Counted from the first letter of the stretch, positions 8,355 through 19,808 are shown. The stretch is DNA of 64,000 nucleotides from Methylotenera sp. RIFCSPLOWO2_02_FULL_45_14 (GCA_001803395.1 MHBU01000027.1:1-64000), one strand, 5' to 3'. The notes: generated by a model from the letters alone, not told the origin. Numbers and translations: made by a program.

Positions 8355-8891
8355 TTACCCTATTAGCAAAGACAATGTCGCAATCGATGCGCCGATTAAA
8401 GCACCGGCCAACACATCGCTAGGATAATGCAACCCTAGCACCACGCGTGATAACGCGACCATGATAGTGAATGGCACTAAAATAATGGATAGCTCAGGAT
8501 AGTAATTTAGCGCCACCACACTAAATACCACTGCATGCAAAGTATGGCCTGAAGGAAAACTAAATTTATCCAGTGGCGTACCGGTTAAACAAATATCCTG
8601 ACGCACTTCAAACGGGCGGGGGCGTAAAGTTTTACCTTTTAACCATTTATACAGCAAGGTACCTGATAAACCTGCTGCTAGCATGTGTAACACTGGCTGC
8701 AGTCCTTCGCTGCTCTTGATCAGCAAAATGCCGACCATTAGTGCATACCAAAACACGCCATCGCCAAGACGGCTTGCAAATCTAAAGCTGTTGCGTATTA
8801 GCTTGTACTGACTAGTATGATTCACTGCAACACATACATTGCTATCCAACTGATGCATGCGGTGCATGTATAAGCGCATATTAAACGACAT
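8355..8891 (-). CDS. PAP2-family membrane phosphatase
   Basis: A 178-residue membrane protein of the type-2 phosphatidic acid phosphatase superfamily. All three catalytic motifs are visible: KGKTLRPRP, FPSGHTLHA with its PSGH core, and SRVVLGLHYPSDVLAG (SRxxxxxHxxxD). Four to five hydrophobic segments surround them. Members dephosphorylate undecaprenyl pyrophosphate, phosphatidic acid or phosphatidylglycerol phosphate, usually on the periplasmic side. The start is fixed by a strong GGAGGTG ribosome site. It precedes the GT4 gene by about 125 bases on the same strand. Substrate is undetermined; undecaprenyl pyrophosphate recycling or lipid modification are both plausible. Confidence 0.87.
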   Translation of the reverse strand: MSFNMRLYMHRMHQLDSNVCVAVNHTSQYKLIRNSFRFASRLGDGVFWYALMVGILLIKSSEGLQPVLHMLAAGLSGTLLYKWLKGKTLRPRPFEVRQDICLTGTPLDKFSFPSGHTLHAVVFSVVALNYYPELSIILVPFTIMVALSRVVLGLHYPSDVLAGALIGASIATLSLLIG

Positions 8892-9027
8892 CTTTCACCT
8901 CCAATTGACTTAAATTGAGGCTAGCTTGTCATTTCAAAATGAATATTTAATGAATGAAATATGAAGGTTTGTTGAATTGGATGCAGCAACACCTATAGCT
9001 GACTTTAAGCTGATGCATCAAAACTCA

Positions 9028-10386
9028 TTAAAAAGCGGCCTGTGTCACTACATCGGCAATTTTCTGCGCTAAGGCTCTCACCTGCGACTGATTTTCACCT
9101 TCTACCATCACGCGAATTTTAGGCTCGGTACCTGATGCTCTGAGTAATACCCGCCCCGTATCCTTTAGTTCAGCCTCAGCTAATTTAACTGCATTTTGAA
9201 TATCACGATGTGCGTTTAAATCAATTTTTTGTTGCGTGGTCACGTTAATTAACACTTGCGGATATAGTGTTAAATCCGCACTTAATTGCCCTAATGTTTT
9301 TTTACTTTGAATTACTGCATGCAATACCTGCAAGGCGGCAATAATGCCATCACCACTACTGTGCTTATCAAGCGTTAATATATGTCCGGAGTTCTCGCCA
9401 CCTAACTGCCAGTTATTTTGATTGAGCAACTCCAGCACATAACGATCACCCACTTTAGCACGCGCAAAAGGAATATGCATTACGGCAAGTTTATGTTCTA
9501 AGGCCAGGTTCGTCATTAACGTACCAGCCACGCCCCCTTGTAGAATGCCGCTTTGTTGGCGTGCCGCTGCAATGATATAAAGCAACTCGTCACCATCTAA
9601 TAGGCGTCCTTCATGATCTACCATCATCACCCGGTCACCATCGCCATCAAATGCAATGCCTAAATCGGCTTGATGCTCAACCACCGCTTTTTGCAAGGCT
9701 TGTGGATGTGTAGAACCAACCTGTTCGTTAATGTTTAAGCCATCTGGCTTATTGCCAATGGCAATTACCTCGGCACCTAGCTCATGAAACACGGGCGGCG
9801 CCACATGATAAGTGGCACCATGTGCACAATCTAAAACAATTTTTAATCCACGCAGGTCAAGCTGACTGGGAAATGTACTTTTACAAAACTCAATATATCG
9901 CCCTGCGGCATCATCAATACGGCGCGCTTTACCTAACTTTGCCGATTCCATGACCTGCATAGGCTCATCAAGCGCTGCCTCAATAGCATGCTCCACTTCA
10001 TCAGGTAATTTAGTACCGAGGCTTGAGAAAAATTTAATGCCGTTATCGTAAAAAGGATTATGCGATGCAGAAATAACAATACCAGCCTGTGCACGCAAAG
10101 CGCGAGTAAGATAAGCCACCGCAGGCGTGGGCATTGGCCCCGTTAACAACACGTCAACGCCGGCAGCAGATAAGCCAGCCTCTAAAGCAGCTTCAAGCAT
10201 GTAGCCAGAAATTCGCGTATCTTTACCAATCAGCACGGCTGGATGTGCGCCCTTCGCTAAATGACTATCCAACCCTGTCAGCACACGCCCAGCGGCATAA
10301 CCTAAGCGCATCATAAAATCAGGGGTAATCGGTGCCTCACCAACACGACCACGAATACCATCAGTGCCAAAATATTTCTTGCTCAT
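9028..10386 (-). CDS. glmM: Phosphoglucosamine mutase GlmM
   Basis: Interconverts glucosamine-6-phosphate and glucosamine-1-phosphate on the way to UDP-GlcNAc for peptidoglycan and lipid A. At 452 residues it matches the family (445-450). The start [17 protein letters not shown] is diagnostic. The phosphoserine loop is [16 protein letters not shown] near residue 100, the metal loop DGDGDR near 245, and the C-terminal phosphate site [15 protein letters not shown]. It lies after folP on the same strand, the gene order known from E. coli (ftsH-folP-glmM), with an AGGA ribosome site. Confidence 0.96.
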   Translation of the reverse strand: MSKKYFGTDGIRGRVGEAPITPDFMMRLGYAAGRVLTGLDSHLAKGAHPAVLIGKDTRISGYMLEAALEAGLSAAGVDVLLTGPMPTPAVAYLTRALRAQAGIVISASHNPFYDNGIKFFSSLGTKLPDEVEHAIEAALDEPMQVMESAKLGKARRIDDAAGRYIEFCKSTFPSQLDLRGLKIVLDCAHGATYHVAPPVFHELGAEVIAIGNKPDGLNINEQVGSTHPQALQKAVVEHQADLGIAFDGDGDRVMMVDHEGRLLDGDELLYIIAAARQQSGILQGGVAGTLMTNLALEHKLAVMHIPFARAKVGDRYVLELLNQNNWQLGGENSGHILTLDKHSSGDGIIAALQVLHAVIQSKKTLGQLSADLTLYPQVLINVTTQQKIDLNAHRDIQNAVKLAEAELKDTGRVLLRASGTEPKIRVMVEGENQSQVRALAQKIADVVTQAAF

Positions 10387-10443
10387 GCTTTATCCTTGAT
10401 TTAACGCTACGATTCAACTTCATTGATTTTTAACAAAATATAA

Positions 10444-11295
10444 TTACTCAATCAAAATCATGGTAACCACTTTGAGCGCATCGACCGTCGCTTTTACATC
10501 ATGCACACGTACTATTTTCGCACCTTTCATTGCAGAGATTACTGAAGCAGCAATGCCTGCATACAATCGTTGCGACTCATCACCACCCGCTATTTTCCCT
10601 AACACCGCCTTGCGAGAAAGCCCCACCAAAAGCGGTTGTCCAATATTGGCTAAATCATCTAAATGCTGGATAAGCGCGATATTATGAGCCGTCGTCTTTC
10701 CAAAACCAAAGCCAGGGTCAAGCAAAATGCGCTCGCGAGCGATGCCATGCGCTATTGCGGCATGCAACCTATCCGTTAAAAACTGCTTAACCTCACTCAC
10801 GACGTCGGTATAGCTTGGGTTTAATTGCATTGTTTGCGGTGTGCCTTGCATGTGCATCAAACATACACCAACATGGCTATTAGCTACAATTTCAAGCGCA
10901 CTGTCTTTACCATTATCTTCTTGCAGGGCACGGACATCATTCACAATATCAATACCTGCTGCAATGGCCGCACGCATCACCTCGGGCTTATACGTATCAA
11001 TTGAAAGTGGTATGGTTGATACCGCACTCAACGCTTCAATGACTGGAATTACTCGGTTTAATTCTTCATCCAAGCTCACAGCGGTTGCACCTGGTCGGGT
11101 TGATTCCCCACCAATATCCAGGATATCAGCACCTTCATCTATCAACTTAAGCGCATGCTCAACGGCTAAAGCAGTAGAGGCGTACCGGCCACCGTCAGAA
11201 AATGAATCCGGCGTTACATTGACAATACCCATGACATGGGGGCGATTTAGATTGAGTTGGTATTTACCGCAAATAAATTGAGAGTAAGCGTGCAT
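10444..11295 (-). CDS. folP: Dihydropteroate synthase FolP
   Basis: Condenses p-aminobenzoate with dihydropterin pyrophosphate in folate synthesis; the target of sulfonamides. The 283 residues contain the two signatures MGIVNVTPDSFSDGGRY and DIGGESTRPGA, the DVRALQ strand, LDPGFGFGKT and the C-terminal VRVHDVKATVDAL. It sits between ftsH and glmM on the minus strand. A strong terminator lies between ftsH and its ATG, so it probably depends on read-through or a promoter inside the short gap. Confidence 0.95.
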   Translation of the reverse strand: MHAYSQFICGKYQLNLNRPHVMGIVNVTPDSFSDGGRYASTALAVEHALKLIDEGADILDIGGESTRPGATAVSLDEELNRVIPVIEALSAVSTIPLSIDTYKPEVMRAAIAAGIDIVNDVRALQEDNGKDSALEIVANSHVGVCLMHMQGTPQTMQLNPSYTDVVSEVKQFLTDRLHAAIAHGIARERILLDPGFGFGKTTAHNIALIQHLDDLANIGQPLLVGLSRKAVLGKIAGGDESQRLYAGIAASVISAMKGAKIVRVHDVKATVDALKVVTMILIE

Positions 11296-11312
11296 GCATC
11301 ATTATACTTAAT

Positions 11313-11342
11313 AAAAAGGGCTAGAAATATCTAGCCCTTTTG
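11313..11342 (-). terminator. Terminator after ftsH
   Basis: AAAAGGGCTAG and CTAGCCCTTTT form an 11-base stem, followed on the minus strand by further T residues. It lies 24 bases after the ftsH stop and about 18 bases ahead of the folP start, so it sits in the folP leader. Confidence 0.82.
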
Positions 11343-11365
11343 TGTTTTTAAAAAATCAAAAAAAT

Positions 11366-13258
11366 CTAAGTTTTAGCCGCTGGCTGTGGTGCAGGCGCTG
11401 CACTAGCATCTGGCGAGCCAGCATCTTTTGTGGGCGTTATCTTGCTTTGACTAGGTTTAGGTGGGCGCACTGGCAACCCCGCCATGATGTCATTGATTTG
11501 ATCAGCGTCTATCGTTTCATATTCCATCAACGCCGCCGTCATTGCCTCAACTTTATCACGATTATCCTCAAGCAATTTACGTGCAACGCCATATTGCTCA
11601 TCCAAAATACGGCGAATTTCAGCATCTACTTTCTGCTGCGTGGCTTCAGACACTGTTTTAGAACTCATGCTGCCAAAGAAAGAATCCTGCTCACTACCTG
11701 TGTACACCATAATGCCCATGGCATCACTCATGCCGTAACGCGTTACCATGTCGCGAGCTAACTTAGTCGCACGTTCAAAATCATTAGAAGCACCCGTTGA
11801 CATTTGATGCATAAAAATTTCTTCAGCTATCCGACCGCCAAACAAAATAGAAATTTCTTCTAACATTTTATCTTTGTAATTACTGATACGATCAAACTCA
11901 GGTAATTGCCAAGTTAACCCCAACGCCCAACCACGTGGCATGATAGTGACCTTATGCACAGGATCAGCCTTAGGTAATAGTTTCGCTACCACCGCATGGC
12001 CAGATTCATGGTACGCGGTATTACGACGCTCCTCATCTCGCATCACCATTGATTTACGCTCAGGGCCCATAAAGATTTTATCTTTGGCATCTTCAAAGTC
12101 TTGCATATCGACAGTACGCTTATTGCGACGTGCAGCAAATAAAGCAGCTTCGTTCACTAAGTTGGCTAAATCAGCGCCACTAAAGCCCGGTGTACCACGT
12201 GCCAGAATATCCGCTTTTACATCCACATCAATGGGTACCTTTCGCATGTGCACCAACAGAATTTGCTCGCGGCCTTTAATGTCAGGCAACCCTACCATCA
12301 CTTGTCGGTCAAAACGGCCTGGGCGTAACAAGGCTTTATCCAGCACATCCGCTCTATTGGTTGCGGCAATCACAATCACGCCTGAATTAGGCTCAAAGCC
12401 ATCCATTTCCACTAACATTTGGTTGAGTGTTTGTTCACGCTCATCGTTACCGCCACCAGTGCCTGCGCCACGGCTACGACCTACCGCATCAATTTCATCA
12501 ATAAAAATAATGCATGGTGCATTCTTTTTAGCGGTTTCAAACATATCGCGTACACGTGATGCGCCTACGCCGACAAACATTTCAACAAAGTCAGACCCTG
12601 AAATCGTAAAAAACGGCACTTTAGCTTCACCCGCAATTGCGCGAGCGATCAGGGTTTTACCCGTACCAGGAGGACCTACCAGCAAAACACCACGTGGAAT
12701 ACGTCCACCTAGCTTCTGAAATTTTGTTGGCTCTCGCAAAAACTCAACCAGCTCAAACACTTCTTCTTTTGCTTCATCGCAACCGGCAACATCAGCAAAG
12801 GTTGTTTGATTGTTACCTTCATCTAATTGGCGTGCTTTACTTTTACCAAAAGAAAAGGGACCGCCGCCTTTACCGCCACCTTGCATTTGACGCATGAAAA
12901 AGACCCAAACACCAATGAGCAAAATCATAGGGAACCATGAAACAAAAATACTCATGAGGAATGACTGTTCCTCATCTGGCTTAGCTTCAACCGTCACATT
13001 ATTTTTAAGCAAGTCTGAGATCAGCCACGGGTCTGATGGTGCATAAGAGGTAAATTTTTTGCCATCTTGCGTGGTTCCGCGCAATACGCGCCCATCAATT
13101 TGCACTTTAGCAATACGTCCGTCTTTAACTTCTTGAATAAATTGAGAATATACAACTTGATTGTCAGCGCTAGTTTTAACGCCAGACAGGTTGAATACTG
13201 CCATCAATATCATGGCAATGGCTAACCAAATGGCTACATTCTTAAATACATTATTCAA
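11366..13258 (-). CDS. ftsH: ATP-dependent zinc metalloprotease FtsH
   Basis: A membrane-anchored AAA+ protease of 630 residues that degrades membrane proteins and regulators such as sigma32 and LpxC. Two N-terminal membrane helices (residues about 5-25 and 104-122) bracket a periplasmic domain. The AAA module has Walker A GPPGTGKT near 195, Walker [17 protein letters not shown], and the second region of homology [20 protein letters not shown]. The zinc site is HESGH near 417. The C-terminal 35 residues are a Pro/Ala/Ser-rich tail. It follows rlmE on the minus strand, as in E. coli. FtsH is relevant here because a PbgA-like protein, known elsewhere to act on the LapB-FtsH-LpxC control of lipopolysaccharide, is also in the window. 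Confidence 0.97.
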   Translation of the reverse strand: MNNVFKNVAIWLAIAMILMAVFNLSGVKTSADNQVVYSQFIQEVKDGRIAKVQIDGRVLRGTTQDGKKFTSYAPSDPWLISDLLKNNVTVEAKPDEEQSFLMSIFVSWFPMILLIGVWVFFMRQMQGGGKGGGPFSFGKSKARQLDEGNNQTTFADVAGCDEAKEEVFELVEFLREPTKFQKLGGRIPRGVLLVGPPGTGKTLIARAIAGEAKVPFFTISGSDFVEMFVGVGASRVRDMFETAKKNAPCIIFIDEIDAVGRSRGAGTGGGNDEREQTLNQMLVEMDGFEPNSGVIVIAATNRADVLDKALLRPGRFDRQVMVGLPDIKGREQILLVHMRKVPIDVDVKADILARGTPGFSGADLANLVNEAALFAARRNKRTVDMQDFEDAKDKIFMGPERKSMVMRDEERRNTAYHESGHAVVAKLLPKADPVHKVTIMPRGWALGLTWQLPEFDRISNYKDKMLEEISILFGGRIAEEIFMHQMSTGASNDFERATKLARDMVTRYGMSDAMGIMVYTGSEQDSFFGSMSSKTVSEATQQKVDAEIRRILDEQYGVARKLLEDNRDKVEAMTAALMEYETIDADQINDIMAGLPVRPPKPSQSKITPTKDAGSPDASAAPAPQPAAKT

Positions 13259-13335
13259 AATTTATTTCCTTTATCAACAACACTTGCGATATTAGTCTAA
13301 GCATTCATAGACTTTTTAGTAGATTAACCCAATTT

Positions 13336-13956
13336 TTAGGGTTTGCGACCTAGGCCCAACAAATAAACTTCACTACTTCTATCGCGTGATGCTTTGGGTT
13401 TACGTGTGACTACTTTATCAAACATTGAGCGCATGTTTTGTAAGATTTCATCAAATCCTGCGCCTATAAATACCTTGACCAAAAAATTGCCACTTGGTTT
13501 CAACCGCTCTCGACTAAAGTCTAGCGCCAACTCAGTCAGGTACGCTGCACCCGCCTGATCTACATCTTTAACACCACTGATATTGGGTGCCATATCTGCA
13601 ATTACAAGATCAACTTGAACATTATTTAATTTTTCTTCCAGCAGCCTTAGCACCGACTCCTCACGAAAATCGCCTTGTATAAATGTAACGCCGCCGATTG
13701 GCTGCATATCTAAAATGTCTAACGCAATGACTTTTCCGTGACCTTTTAAACGTTGCACAGCAACTTGCGACCAACTACCCGGGGCTGAGCCTAAGTCCAC
13801 TATCGTCATGCCTGGTTTGATGAGCTTATCTTTATCATCAATTTCCATCAACTTATAGGCGGCGCGCGCACGGTAGCCGTCTTTCTGCGCAAGTTTCACA
13901 TAGGGGTCATTCAGATGCTCTAGCATCCAGGCTTTACTGGTACGTGTGGGTTTCAT
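13336..13956 (-). CDS. rlmE: 23S rRNA 2'-O-methyltransferase RlmE (FtsJ/RrmJ)
   Basis: Methylates the 2'-O of U2552 in the A loop of 23S rRNA late in 50S assembly. The 206 residues match E. coli RlmE (209). The SAM site is VDLGSAPGSWSQVAVQ. Conserved catalytic-region segments are GYRARAAYKL, VIADMAPNISG, FLVKVFIGAG and RSSEVYLLGLG, which carry the K-D-K-E tetrad. It is upstream of ftsH in the same direction with 77 bases between, and divergent from yhbY, an arrangement conserved in proteobacteria. Confidence 0.95.
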   Translation of the reverse strand: MKPTRTSKAWMLEHLNDPYVKLAQKDGYRARAAYKLMEIDDKDKLIKPGMTIVDLGSAPGSWSQVAVQRLKGHGKVIALDILDMQPIGGVTFIQGDFREESVLRLLEEKLNNVQVDLVIADMAPNISGVKDVDQAGAAYLTELALDFSRERLKPSGNFLVKVFIGAGFDEILQNMRSMFDKVVTRKPKASRDRSSEVYLLGLGRKP

Positions 13957-14045
13957 GGTAGATACTTTTCATTGCTGATACGACGTCATCCAATAAACAT
14001 TGCTTCGTGTTAAAATAAACAACTATTTAATCCTGTAAGAACTTA

Positions 14046-14354
14046 ATGAAACTAAGCACTAAACAAATCGCGCATTTACGCGGCCTTGCACATAACCTAA
14101 ACCCGGTCGTGATGATAGGTAACAACGGGCTCACTGAAAATGTAATTAAAGAGATTGAGCTTAACTTAAACGCGCATGAACTGATCAAAATACAAGTTGC
14201 TGGTGATGACCGTGCTGTACGTAAAACTATTTTTGATGAAATTTGCAGCAAAACCAGCGCGATTGCCGTGCATCACATTGGCAAACAGTTAGTATTTTAT
14301 CGTCCAAGTAGCACCATCAAAGAAAGTGCGAAAGTAGTAATCCCTAAACTTTAA
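14046..14354 (+). CDS. yhbY: YhbY/CRS1-type RNA-binding protein
   Basis: A 102-residue single CRM-domain protein that associates with pre-50S ribosomal subunits. The start KLSTKQIAHLRGLAHNLNPVVMIGNNGLTENV carries the GxxGLT motif of the family RNA-binding loop. It is about the size of E. coli YhbY (97). It is divergent from rlmE, also a 50S maturation factor. No hairpin separates it from the convergent DUF4149 gene. Confidence 0.93.
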   Translation: MKLSTKQIAHLRGLAHNLNPVVMIGNNGLTENVIKEIELNLNAHELIKIQVAGDDRAVRKTIFDEICSKTSAIAVHHIGKQLVFYRPSSTIKESAKVVIPKL

Positions 14355-14376
14355 AGCGTATTTATTCTCAAGTAGA

Positions 14377-14814
14377 TTAGCGCGCTTTTAATACCATGAC
14401 TATCGCCAGTATGCATTCAATTAAATAAGCCATACTTGCAACGCCGTGCCAGGTTTTAAATCGGTCAGCAAATACACTTTGCATCACATCTGCGGGGAGC
14501 GCCTGTGCTTTTAGGCCTTCTAAAACATGCTGGATACCAAAGTGACCAGCAAGCACCAATAGCAACATAAAAAATACTGCCCAGAAAAATGACTGTTTTA
14601 ACGCTGGTGTGCCAAATTGCACCAAGCGGTAAACCAGCAGATAAAACGCACTGGCTAAACCAATGTAACTCACCACGGTAAATAGTTTACCTGCGAGGCT
14701 GCCCGCCAGCTGCTTATCTTGCAGGCTATCAAACAGCACATAGGCGCTGACACCTGTAGTCCATAACGCGCCAGCCCATAGGGCGATGATAATAAGTGAT
14801 AGTCTATAAGCCAT
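14377..14814 (-). CDS. DUF4149 integral membrane protein
   Basis: A 145-residue protein with four hydrophobic segments (about residues 5-30, 45-65, 78-100 and 122-143). It resembles the DUF4149 family often found beside greA and carB in betaproteobacteria. The motifs GALWTTGVSAYVLF and VLAGHFGIQHVLEGLKAQ are recognisable. No function is established for the family. It lies 32 bases after greA on the same strand and is probably co-transcribed with it. Confidence 0.75.
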   Translation of the reverse strand: MAYRLSLIIIALWAGALWTTGVSAYVLFDSLQDKQLAGSLAGKLFTVVSYIGLASAFYLLVYRLVQFGTPALKQSFFWAVFFMLLLVLAGHFGIQHVLEGLKAQALPADVMQSVFADRFKTWHGVASMAYLIECILAIVMVLKAR

Positions 14815-14846
14815 ATTGATACACTAAACCTAACTATAGATAACGA

Positions 14847-15329
14847 TTAAATATATAACACATCGAGTACTTCATACTCTTTAATACCACCAGGCGCGGC
14901 AATTTCTGCAATGTCACCCACTGATTTACCAATCAATCCGCGCGCGATTGGTGAGCCTATCGAAATTTTACCACCTTTAATATCAGCTTCATCTTCACCC
15001 ACAATTTGATAGGTTTTGTTATCGCCTGAATCCAAATCCTCAATATTAACCGTTGCACCAAATACCACGCGACCTTCAGCATTCAATGTTCGTGGATCAA
15101 TAACTTGCAAATTAGACAGCTTGGCTTCCACTTCGTTAATACGACCCTCAATAAAGCTTTGACGCTCTTTTGCCGCTTCATACTCTGCATTTTCAGACAA
15201 ATCGCCCTGCGCACGCGCTTCAGCAATCGCTTGAATAATGTAGGGTCTATCGATACTGCGTAAACGTAATAATTCTTCTTTTAGCAACTCTGCGCCACGT
15301 ACTGTTACCGGAATTTGACTCATTGCCAT
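14847..15329 (-). CDS. greA: Transcription elongation factor GreA
   Basis: Rescues backtracked RNA polymerase by stimulating transcript cleavage through its N-terminal coiled coil. The ORF track starts at 15365, but the ATG at 15329 has GAGGG six bases upstream and gives 160 residues, the normal GreA size. The extra 12 codons of the longer ORF run through the carB terminator hairpin. Visible features are the coiled coil (about residues 12-75, including DLSENAEYEAAKERQ with the tip acidic residues) and the C-terminal FKBP-like domain ending in GIKEYEVLDVLYI. Confidence 0.95.
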   Translation of the reverse strand: MAMSQIPVTVRGAELLKEELLRLRSIDRPYIIQAIAEARAQGDLSENAEYEAAKERQSFIEGRINEVEAKLSNLQVIDPRTLNAEGRVVFGATVNIEDLDSGDNKTYQIVGEDEADIKGGKISIGSPIARGLIGKSVGDIAEIAAPGGIKEYEVLDVLYI

Positions 15330-15345
15330 ATTGCACCCTCTAATA

Positions 15346-15380
15346 AAAAAACAAACCACACTCACATGAGCGTGGTTTGT
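15346..15380 (-). terminator. Terminator after carB
   Basis: ACAAACCAC-x-CTCA and TGAG-x-GTGGTTTGT form a 13-pair stem with one internal mismatch. On the minus strand it is followed by a run of seven T. It ends carAB transcription immediately before greA, and part of its T run lies just upstream of the greA ribosome site. Confidence 0.85.
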
Positions 15381-15438
15381 AATAGTAAAAATTAATTTTT
15401 TTGAATTAAGTTGTTTTGTGAATTAAGCTAAGTTTATT

Positions 15439-18400
15439 TTAGCTGAGTAGTTTATGCAAGTTTTGTAATGATTCTACTGTTAACTCTTGCATGTGCGCCA
15501 TACCGACGCATGCCGCCTTTGCGCCTGCAATGGTAGTGTAATAAGTCACCTTGTTTTGCAGCGCACTACGGCGAATTTCATAAGAGTCAGCCACGGCACG
15601 TTTATCTTCGGTTACATTCACAATAAAGCTGATGTCGCCGTTTTTAATCATATCCACAATATGTGGGCGGCCTTCTGCCACTTTATTCACTGCCTGCACT
15701 TTTAAACCACTTTCAGCCAGTGCTGCGGCGGTACCTTTGGTAGCCACCAACTCAAATCCCAATTGATGCAATTGTTGTGCGATTTCAACCACTTTTACAT
15801 AATCTTCTTTGCGCACGCTGATAAACGCTCTGCCACCTTCGGGCAATTTGGTTGAAGCCCCAAGTTGCGACTTCAAAAACGCCTCAGCAAACGTACTGCC
15901 TACGCCCATCACTTCACCCGTCGATTTCATTTCTGGGCCTAGAATCGTATCCACACCAGGGAACTTGATGAATGGAAATACCGCTTCTTTCACTGAGTAG
16001 AATGGCGGAATAATTTCGCGCGTTACATGTTGTGATGCAAGCGTTTGCCCCACCATACAACGTGCTGCAACTTTTGCCAGTTGCAAACCACAAGCTTTGG
16101 AAACGAACGGCACAGTACGTGAAGCGCGCGGGTTTACTTCTAACACAAATACAGTTTCACCTTGAATCGCAAACTGTACGTTCATTAGACCTACCACGCC
16201 TAAGGCTCTTGCCATCTGTTTGGTTTGGTCACGCAATTCATCTTGCAACTTAGCTGACAAACTGTAAGGCGGCAGTGAGCATGCTGAGTCACCTGAGTGC
16301 ACACCCGCTTGCTCGACGTGCTCCATAATGCCACCAATAATCACATCTCCTGTGTTATCGCATAAGGCATCAACATCCACCTCAAGCGCATCATTCAGGA
16401 ATCGATCCAGCAGCACTGGTGACTCATTTGAAACTTTTACTGCTTCACGCATGTAACGCTCAAGCTGGCTTTGTTCTTGCACGATTTCCATCGCACGACC
16501 GCCCAACACATAACTTGGACGCACGACTAACGGATAGCCGATTTCCAGCGCCAAACGAATGGCTTCTTCCGGTGTTCTGGCAGTGCGGTTTGGCGGTTGT
16601 TTTAAACCTAATTCCTGCAACATTTTTTGAAAACGTTCGCGGTCTTCGGCTTTATCAATCGCGTCAGGTGTGGTGCCAATAATCGGCACGCCTGCTTTTT
16701 CCAAGTCACGCGCTAATTTAAGCGGGGTTTGACCACCGTATTGCACAATCACACCGACTGGTTTTTCCAGTGCCACAATTTCCAACACGTCTTCCAGTGT
16801 CACTGGCTCAAAATACAAACGGTCTGATGTGTCGTAATCAGTAGAAACAGTTTCAGGGTTGCAGTTGACCATAATGGTTTCATAGCCATCTTCGCGCATG
16901 GCCAACGCGGCATGCACGCAGCAGTAATCAAATTCAATACCTTGACCAATGCGATTTGGTCCACCGCCCAACACCATGATTTTCTTTTTGTCGGTCGGCT
17001 TAGCTTCGCATTCCTCTTCATAGGTTGAATACATATACGCTGTGTTGGTAGCAAACTCAGCCGCACAAGTATCTACACGCTTATAGACAGGGCGCACCTG
17101 CAATGCCTGCCTATAGGCACGCACCGCATGTTGATCGGTATTGAGCAATGTCGCTAAACGTCTATCTGAAAAGCCGCTGCGCTTTAGTTTTAACAAAGCA
17201 TTTTTGTCTAAATCGGCAATATGTTTGCCTTTTAACGCGTGCTCACGATCAATCAGGTCTTTAATTTGCACCAAAAACCAAGTGTCAATTTTTGAAATAT
17301 CGAACACTTCAGCAACGCTCAAACCCATTCTAAAAGCATCGCCCACGTACCAAATGCGCTCAGGTCCAGGCACGCCGATCTCTTTAGTAATCGTGTCTAA
17401 ATCTGTGGTTTTTTCGTCTAAGCCATCTACACCCACTTCAAGTCCACGCAAAGCTTTTTGGAATGACTCTTGGAACGTGCGGCCAATGGCCATCACCTCG
17501 CCCACAGATTTCATCTGCGTGGTTAAACGTGAATCTGCTTGTGGAAATTTTTCAAAAGCAAATCTTGGTATTTTGGTTACTACGTAGTCGATACTTGGCT
17601 CAAATGACACAGGCGTCGCGCCGCCAGTAATGTCATTACGCAATTCATCTAAGGTAAAGCCAACTGCCAATTTGGCCGCTACTTTAGCAATTGGGAAGCC
17701 TGTTGCTTTTGAAGCTAATGCGGATGAACGCGATACACGCGGGTTCATCTCAATCACAATCATGCGGCCATCATCTGGGTTAATCGCAAACTGAACGTTG
17801 GAACCGCCAGTATCAACACCGATTTCACGCAAAACTGCCAATGAGGCATTACGCATGATTTGGTATTCTTTATCGGTCAGCGTTTGTGCAGGTGCCACGG
17901 TGATAGAGTCGCCCGTATGCACCCCCATTGGATCCAGGTTTTCTATTGAGCAAATGATAATGCAATTGTCGGCAGAGTCGCGCACCACTTCCATTTCATA
18001 CTCTTTCCAACCAAGTAGCGATTCTTCAATCAACAATTCACTGGTAGGAGAAGCATCTAATCCGCGCTCACAAATGGTCATGAATTCTTCACGATTGTAA
18101 GCAATACCGCCACCGCTACCACCCATGGTGAATGATGGACGGATGATGGCTGGGTAACCTATGCTCGCTTGCACTTGTAAGGCCTCTTCCATACTATGGG
18201 CAATCATCGAGCGCGCAGAACCCAAACCGATTTTAGTCATCGCCTCTTTGAATTTTTGACGATCTTCTGCTTTATCAATCGCTTCTTTTGAAGCGCCGAT
18301 TAACTCAACGTTGTACTTAGCCAGTACGCCATGCTTATCTAAATCCAACGCGCAATTCAAAGCGGTTTGACCACCCATGGTCGGCAATAACGCATCCGGA

Positions 18401-18645
18401 CGCTCTTTTTCGATGATTTTTTCTACCACTTGCCAAGTGACAGGCTCAATGTAAGTCGCATCTGCCATTTCAGGATCGGTCATGATAGTAGCAGGGTTTG
18501 AGTTGACCAAAATCACTCGGTAACCCTCTTCACGCAAGGCTTTACAGGCCTGTGCACCAGAGTAATCAAACTCACAGGCTTGACCAATCACAATTGGACC
18601 TGCGCCGATAATAAGAATTGATTTTATGTCAGTACGCTTAGCCAT
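15439..18645 (-). CDS. carB: Carbamoyl-phosphate synthase large subunit
   Basis: Makes carbamoyl phosphate for arginine and pyrimidine synthesis from ammonia delivered by CarA, bicarbonate and two ATP. The 1068 residues match the E. coli enzyme (1073). The two homologous halves each begin with a recognisable nucleotide-fold start: [20 protein letters not shown] at the N-terminus and [21 protein letters not shown] near residue 557. The ATP-grasp glycine loops [11 protein letters not shown] and [13 protein letters not shown] are present. The last 130 residues are the MGS-like allosteric domain. Its ATG overlaps the carA stop (TAATG), giving translational coupling. Confidence 0.97.
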   Translation of the reverse strand: MAKRTDIKSILIIGAGPIVIGQACEFDYSGAQACKALREEGYRVILVNSNPATIMTDPEMADATYIEPVTWQVVEKIIEKERPDALLPTMGGQTALNCALDLDKHGVLAKYNVELIGASKEAIDKAEDRQKFKEAMTKIGLGSARSMIAHSMEEALQVQASIGYPAIIRPSFTMGGSGGGIAYNREEFMTICERGLDASPTSELLIEESLLGWKEYEMEVVRDSADNCIIICSIENLDPMGVHTGDSITVAPAQTLTDKEYQIMRNASLAVLREIGVDTGGSNVQFAINPDDGRMIVIEMNPRVSRSSALASKATGFPIAKVAAKLAVGFTLDELRNDITGGATPVSFEPSIDYVVTKIPRFAFEKFPQADSRLTTQMKSVGEVMAIGRTFQESFQKALRGLEVGVDGLDEKTTDLDTITKEIGVPGPERIWYVGDAFRMGLSVAEVFDISKIDTWFLVQIKDLIDREHALKGKHIADLDKNALLKLKRSGFSDRRLATLLNTDQHAVRAYRQALQVRPVYKRVDTCAAEFATNTAYMYSTYEEECEAKPTDKKKIMVLGGGPNRIGQGIEFDYCCVHAALAMREDGYETIMVNCNPETVSTDYDTSDRLYFEPVTLEDVLEIVALEKPVGVIVQYGGQTPLKLARDLEKAGVPIIGTTPDAIDKAEDRERFQKMLQELGLKQPPNRTARTPEEAIRLALEIGYPLVVRPSYVLGGRAMEIVQEQSQLERYMREAVKVSNESPVLLDRFLNDALEVDVDALCDNTGDVIIGGIMEHVEQAGVHSGDSACSLPPYSLSAKLQDELRDQTKQMARALGVVGLMNVQFAIQGETVFVLEVNPRASRTVPFVSKACGLQLAKVAARCMVGQTLASQHVTREIIPPFYSVKEAVFPFIKFPGVDTILGPEMKSTGEVMGVGSTFAEAFLKSQLGASTKLPEGGRAFISVRKEDYVKVVEIAQQLHQLGFELVATKGTAAALAESGLKVQAVNKVAEGRPHIVDMIKNGDISFIVNVTEDKRAVADSYEIRRSALQNKVTYYTTIAGAKAACVGMAHMQELTVESLQNLHKLLS

Positions 18646-19808
18646 TAGCCAGCCTTTCTTTCTTCTGTCTTGCGTGCTTGCATCATGCTAATGAAGCGAT
18701 CAAACAAATAACTCATTTCAGTAGGTCCTGGGCTAGCCTCAGGATGACCCTGAAAGCTAAACGCAGGTTTATCGGTACGTGCTATGCCTTGCAAGCTGCC
18801 ATCAAACAAAGAAATATGCGTCACCCTAACGCTAGCTGGCAACGTTGCGATATCCACAGCAAAGCCATGATTTTGGCTAGTGATATAAACGCGTTTGGTT
18901 TCAAGGTCTTGCACCGGGTGGTTTGCACCGTGGTGGCCGAATTTCATTTTGAGCGTTTTTGCGCCACTTGCTAAGGCTAACAACTGATGCCCCAAACAAA
19001 CACCAAAAGTTGGAATATCCGAATCCACGATAGTTTTAATGGCCGAAATTGCGTAATCGCAAGGCTCAGGGTCGCCGGGACCATTGGATAAAAACACGCC
19101 ATCAGGCTTGTATGCCAACGCTTCTTCAGCCGTTGCCTGCGCTGGCAACACAGTCACTTTGCAACCACGTGACACCAACATCCGTAAAATATTACGTTTA
19201 ACACCATAATCGAATGCAACTACATGAAACTGTTCTGCAGGAGCCATTGTAAAGCCTTGACCTAACGCCCACTCGCCCTCTGTAAATTGATAAGGCTTAT
19301 CACACGCCACTACTTTAGCCAGATCCATCCCGTTTAGACCAGGGAAGCCAGCAATCGCATTTGTTGCCAATGACAACGCCTTAGCTTCGTCCGCCTCACC
19401 CGCAACAATCACCCCGGTTTGCGCACCTTTTTCACGCAAAATACGTGTAAGTTTACGCGTGTCAATCTCAGCAATCGCCACCACGTTGTTAGCTACTAGA
19501 TAGTCAGACAAAGACTGTGTATTTCTGAAATTGCTGTGCGTTAAAGGCAGATCGCGAATGATCAGACCACTTGCGTAAACTTTACCAGACTCAACGTCTT
19601 CGTTATTCACTCCGTAATTACCAATGTGCGGATAAGTGAACGTTACAATTTGTTTAGTGTAAGATGGATCGGTGAGTATCTCTTGATACCCTGTCATGGA
19701 AGTATTAAACACAACCTCGGCTACCGCATGTCCAGCAGCACCAATTGATGTGCCACGAAACACGGTTCCATCTGCTAATACAAGTATGGCGGGCAGATTT
19801 TGTGACAC
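18645..19808 (-). CDS. carA: Carbamoyl-phosphate synthase small (glutaminase) subunit
   Basis: Hydrolyses glutamine and channels ammonia to CarB. The 387 residues contain the N-terminal CarA domain ([20 protein letters not shown]) and a class I glutamine amidotransferase domain with the nucleophile in [13 protein letters not shown] and the His-Glu pair in GHPEASPGP. The start is a GTG at 19808, five bases after a strong GGAGGAG ribosome site. It is translationally coupled to carB. A near-perfect hairpin lies in its upstream region. Confidence 0.97.
   Translation of the reverse strand: MSQNLPAILVLADGTVFRGTSIGAAGHAVAEVVFNTSMTGYQEILTDPSYTKQIVTFTYPHIGNYGVNNEDVESGKVYASGLIIRDLPLTHSNFRNTQSLSDYLVANNVVAIAEIDTRKLTRILREKGAQTGVIVAGEADEAKALSLATNAIAGFPGLNGMDLAKVVACDKPYQFTEGEWALGQGFTMAPAEQFHVVAFDYGVKRNILRMLVSRGCKVTVLPAQATAEEALAYKPDGVFLSNGPGDPEPCDYAISAIKTIVDSDIPTFGVCLGHQLLALASGAKTLKMKFGHHGANHPVQDLETKRVYITSQNHGFAVDIATLPASVRVTHISLFDGSLQGIARTDKPAFSFQGHPEASPGPTEMSYLFDRFISMMQARKTEERKAG

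Noticed and set aside
11940-12719. 259-residue plus-strand ORF
   Set aside because: Antisense to the conserved AAA region of ftsH; no recognisable domain.
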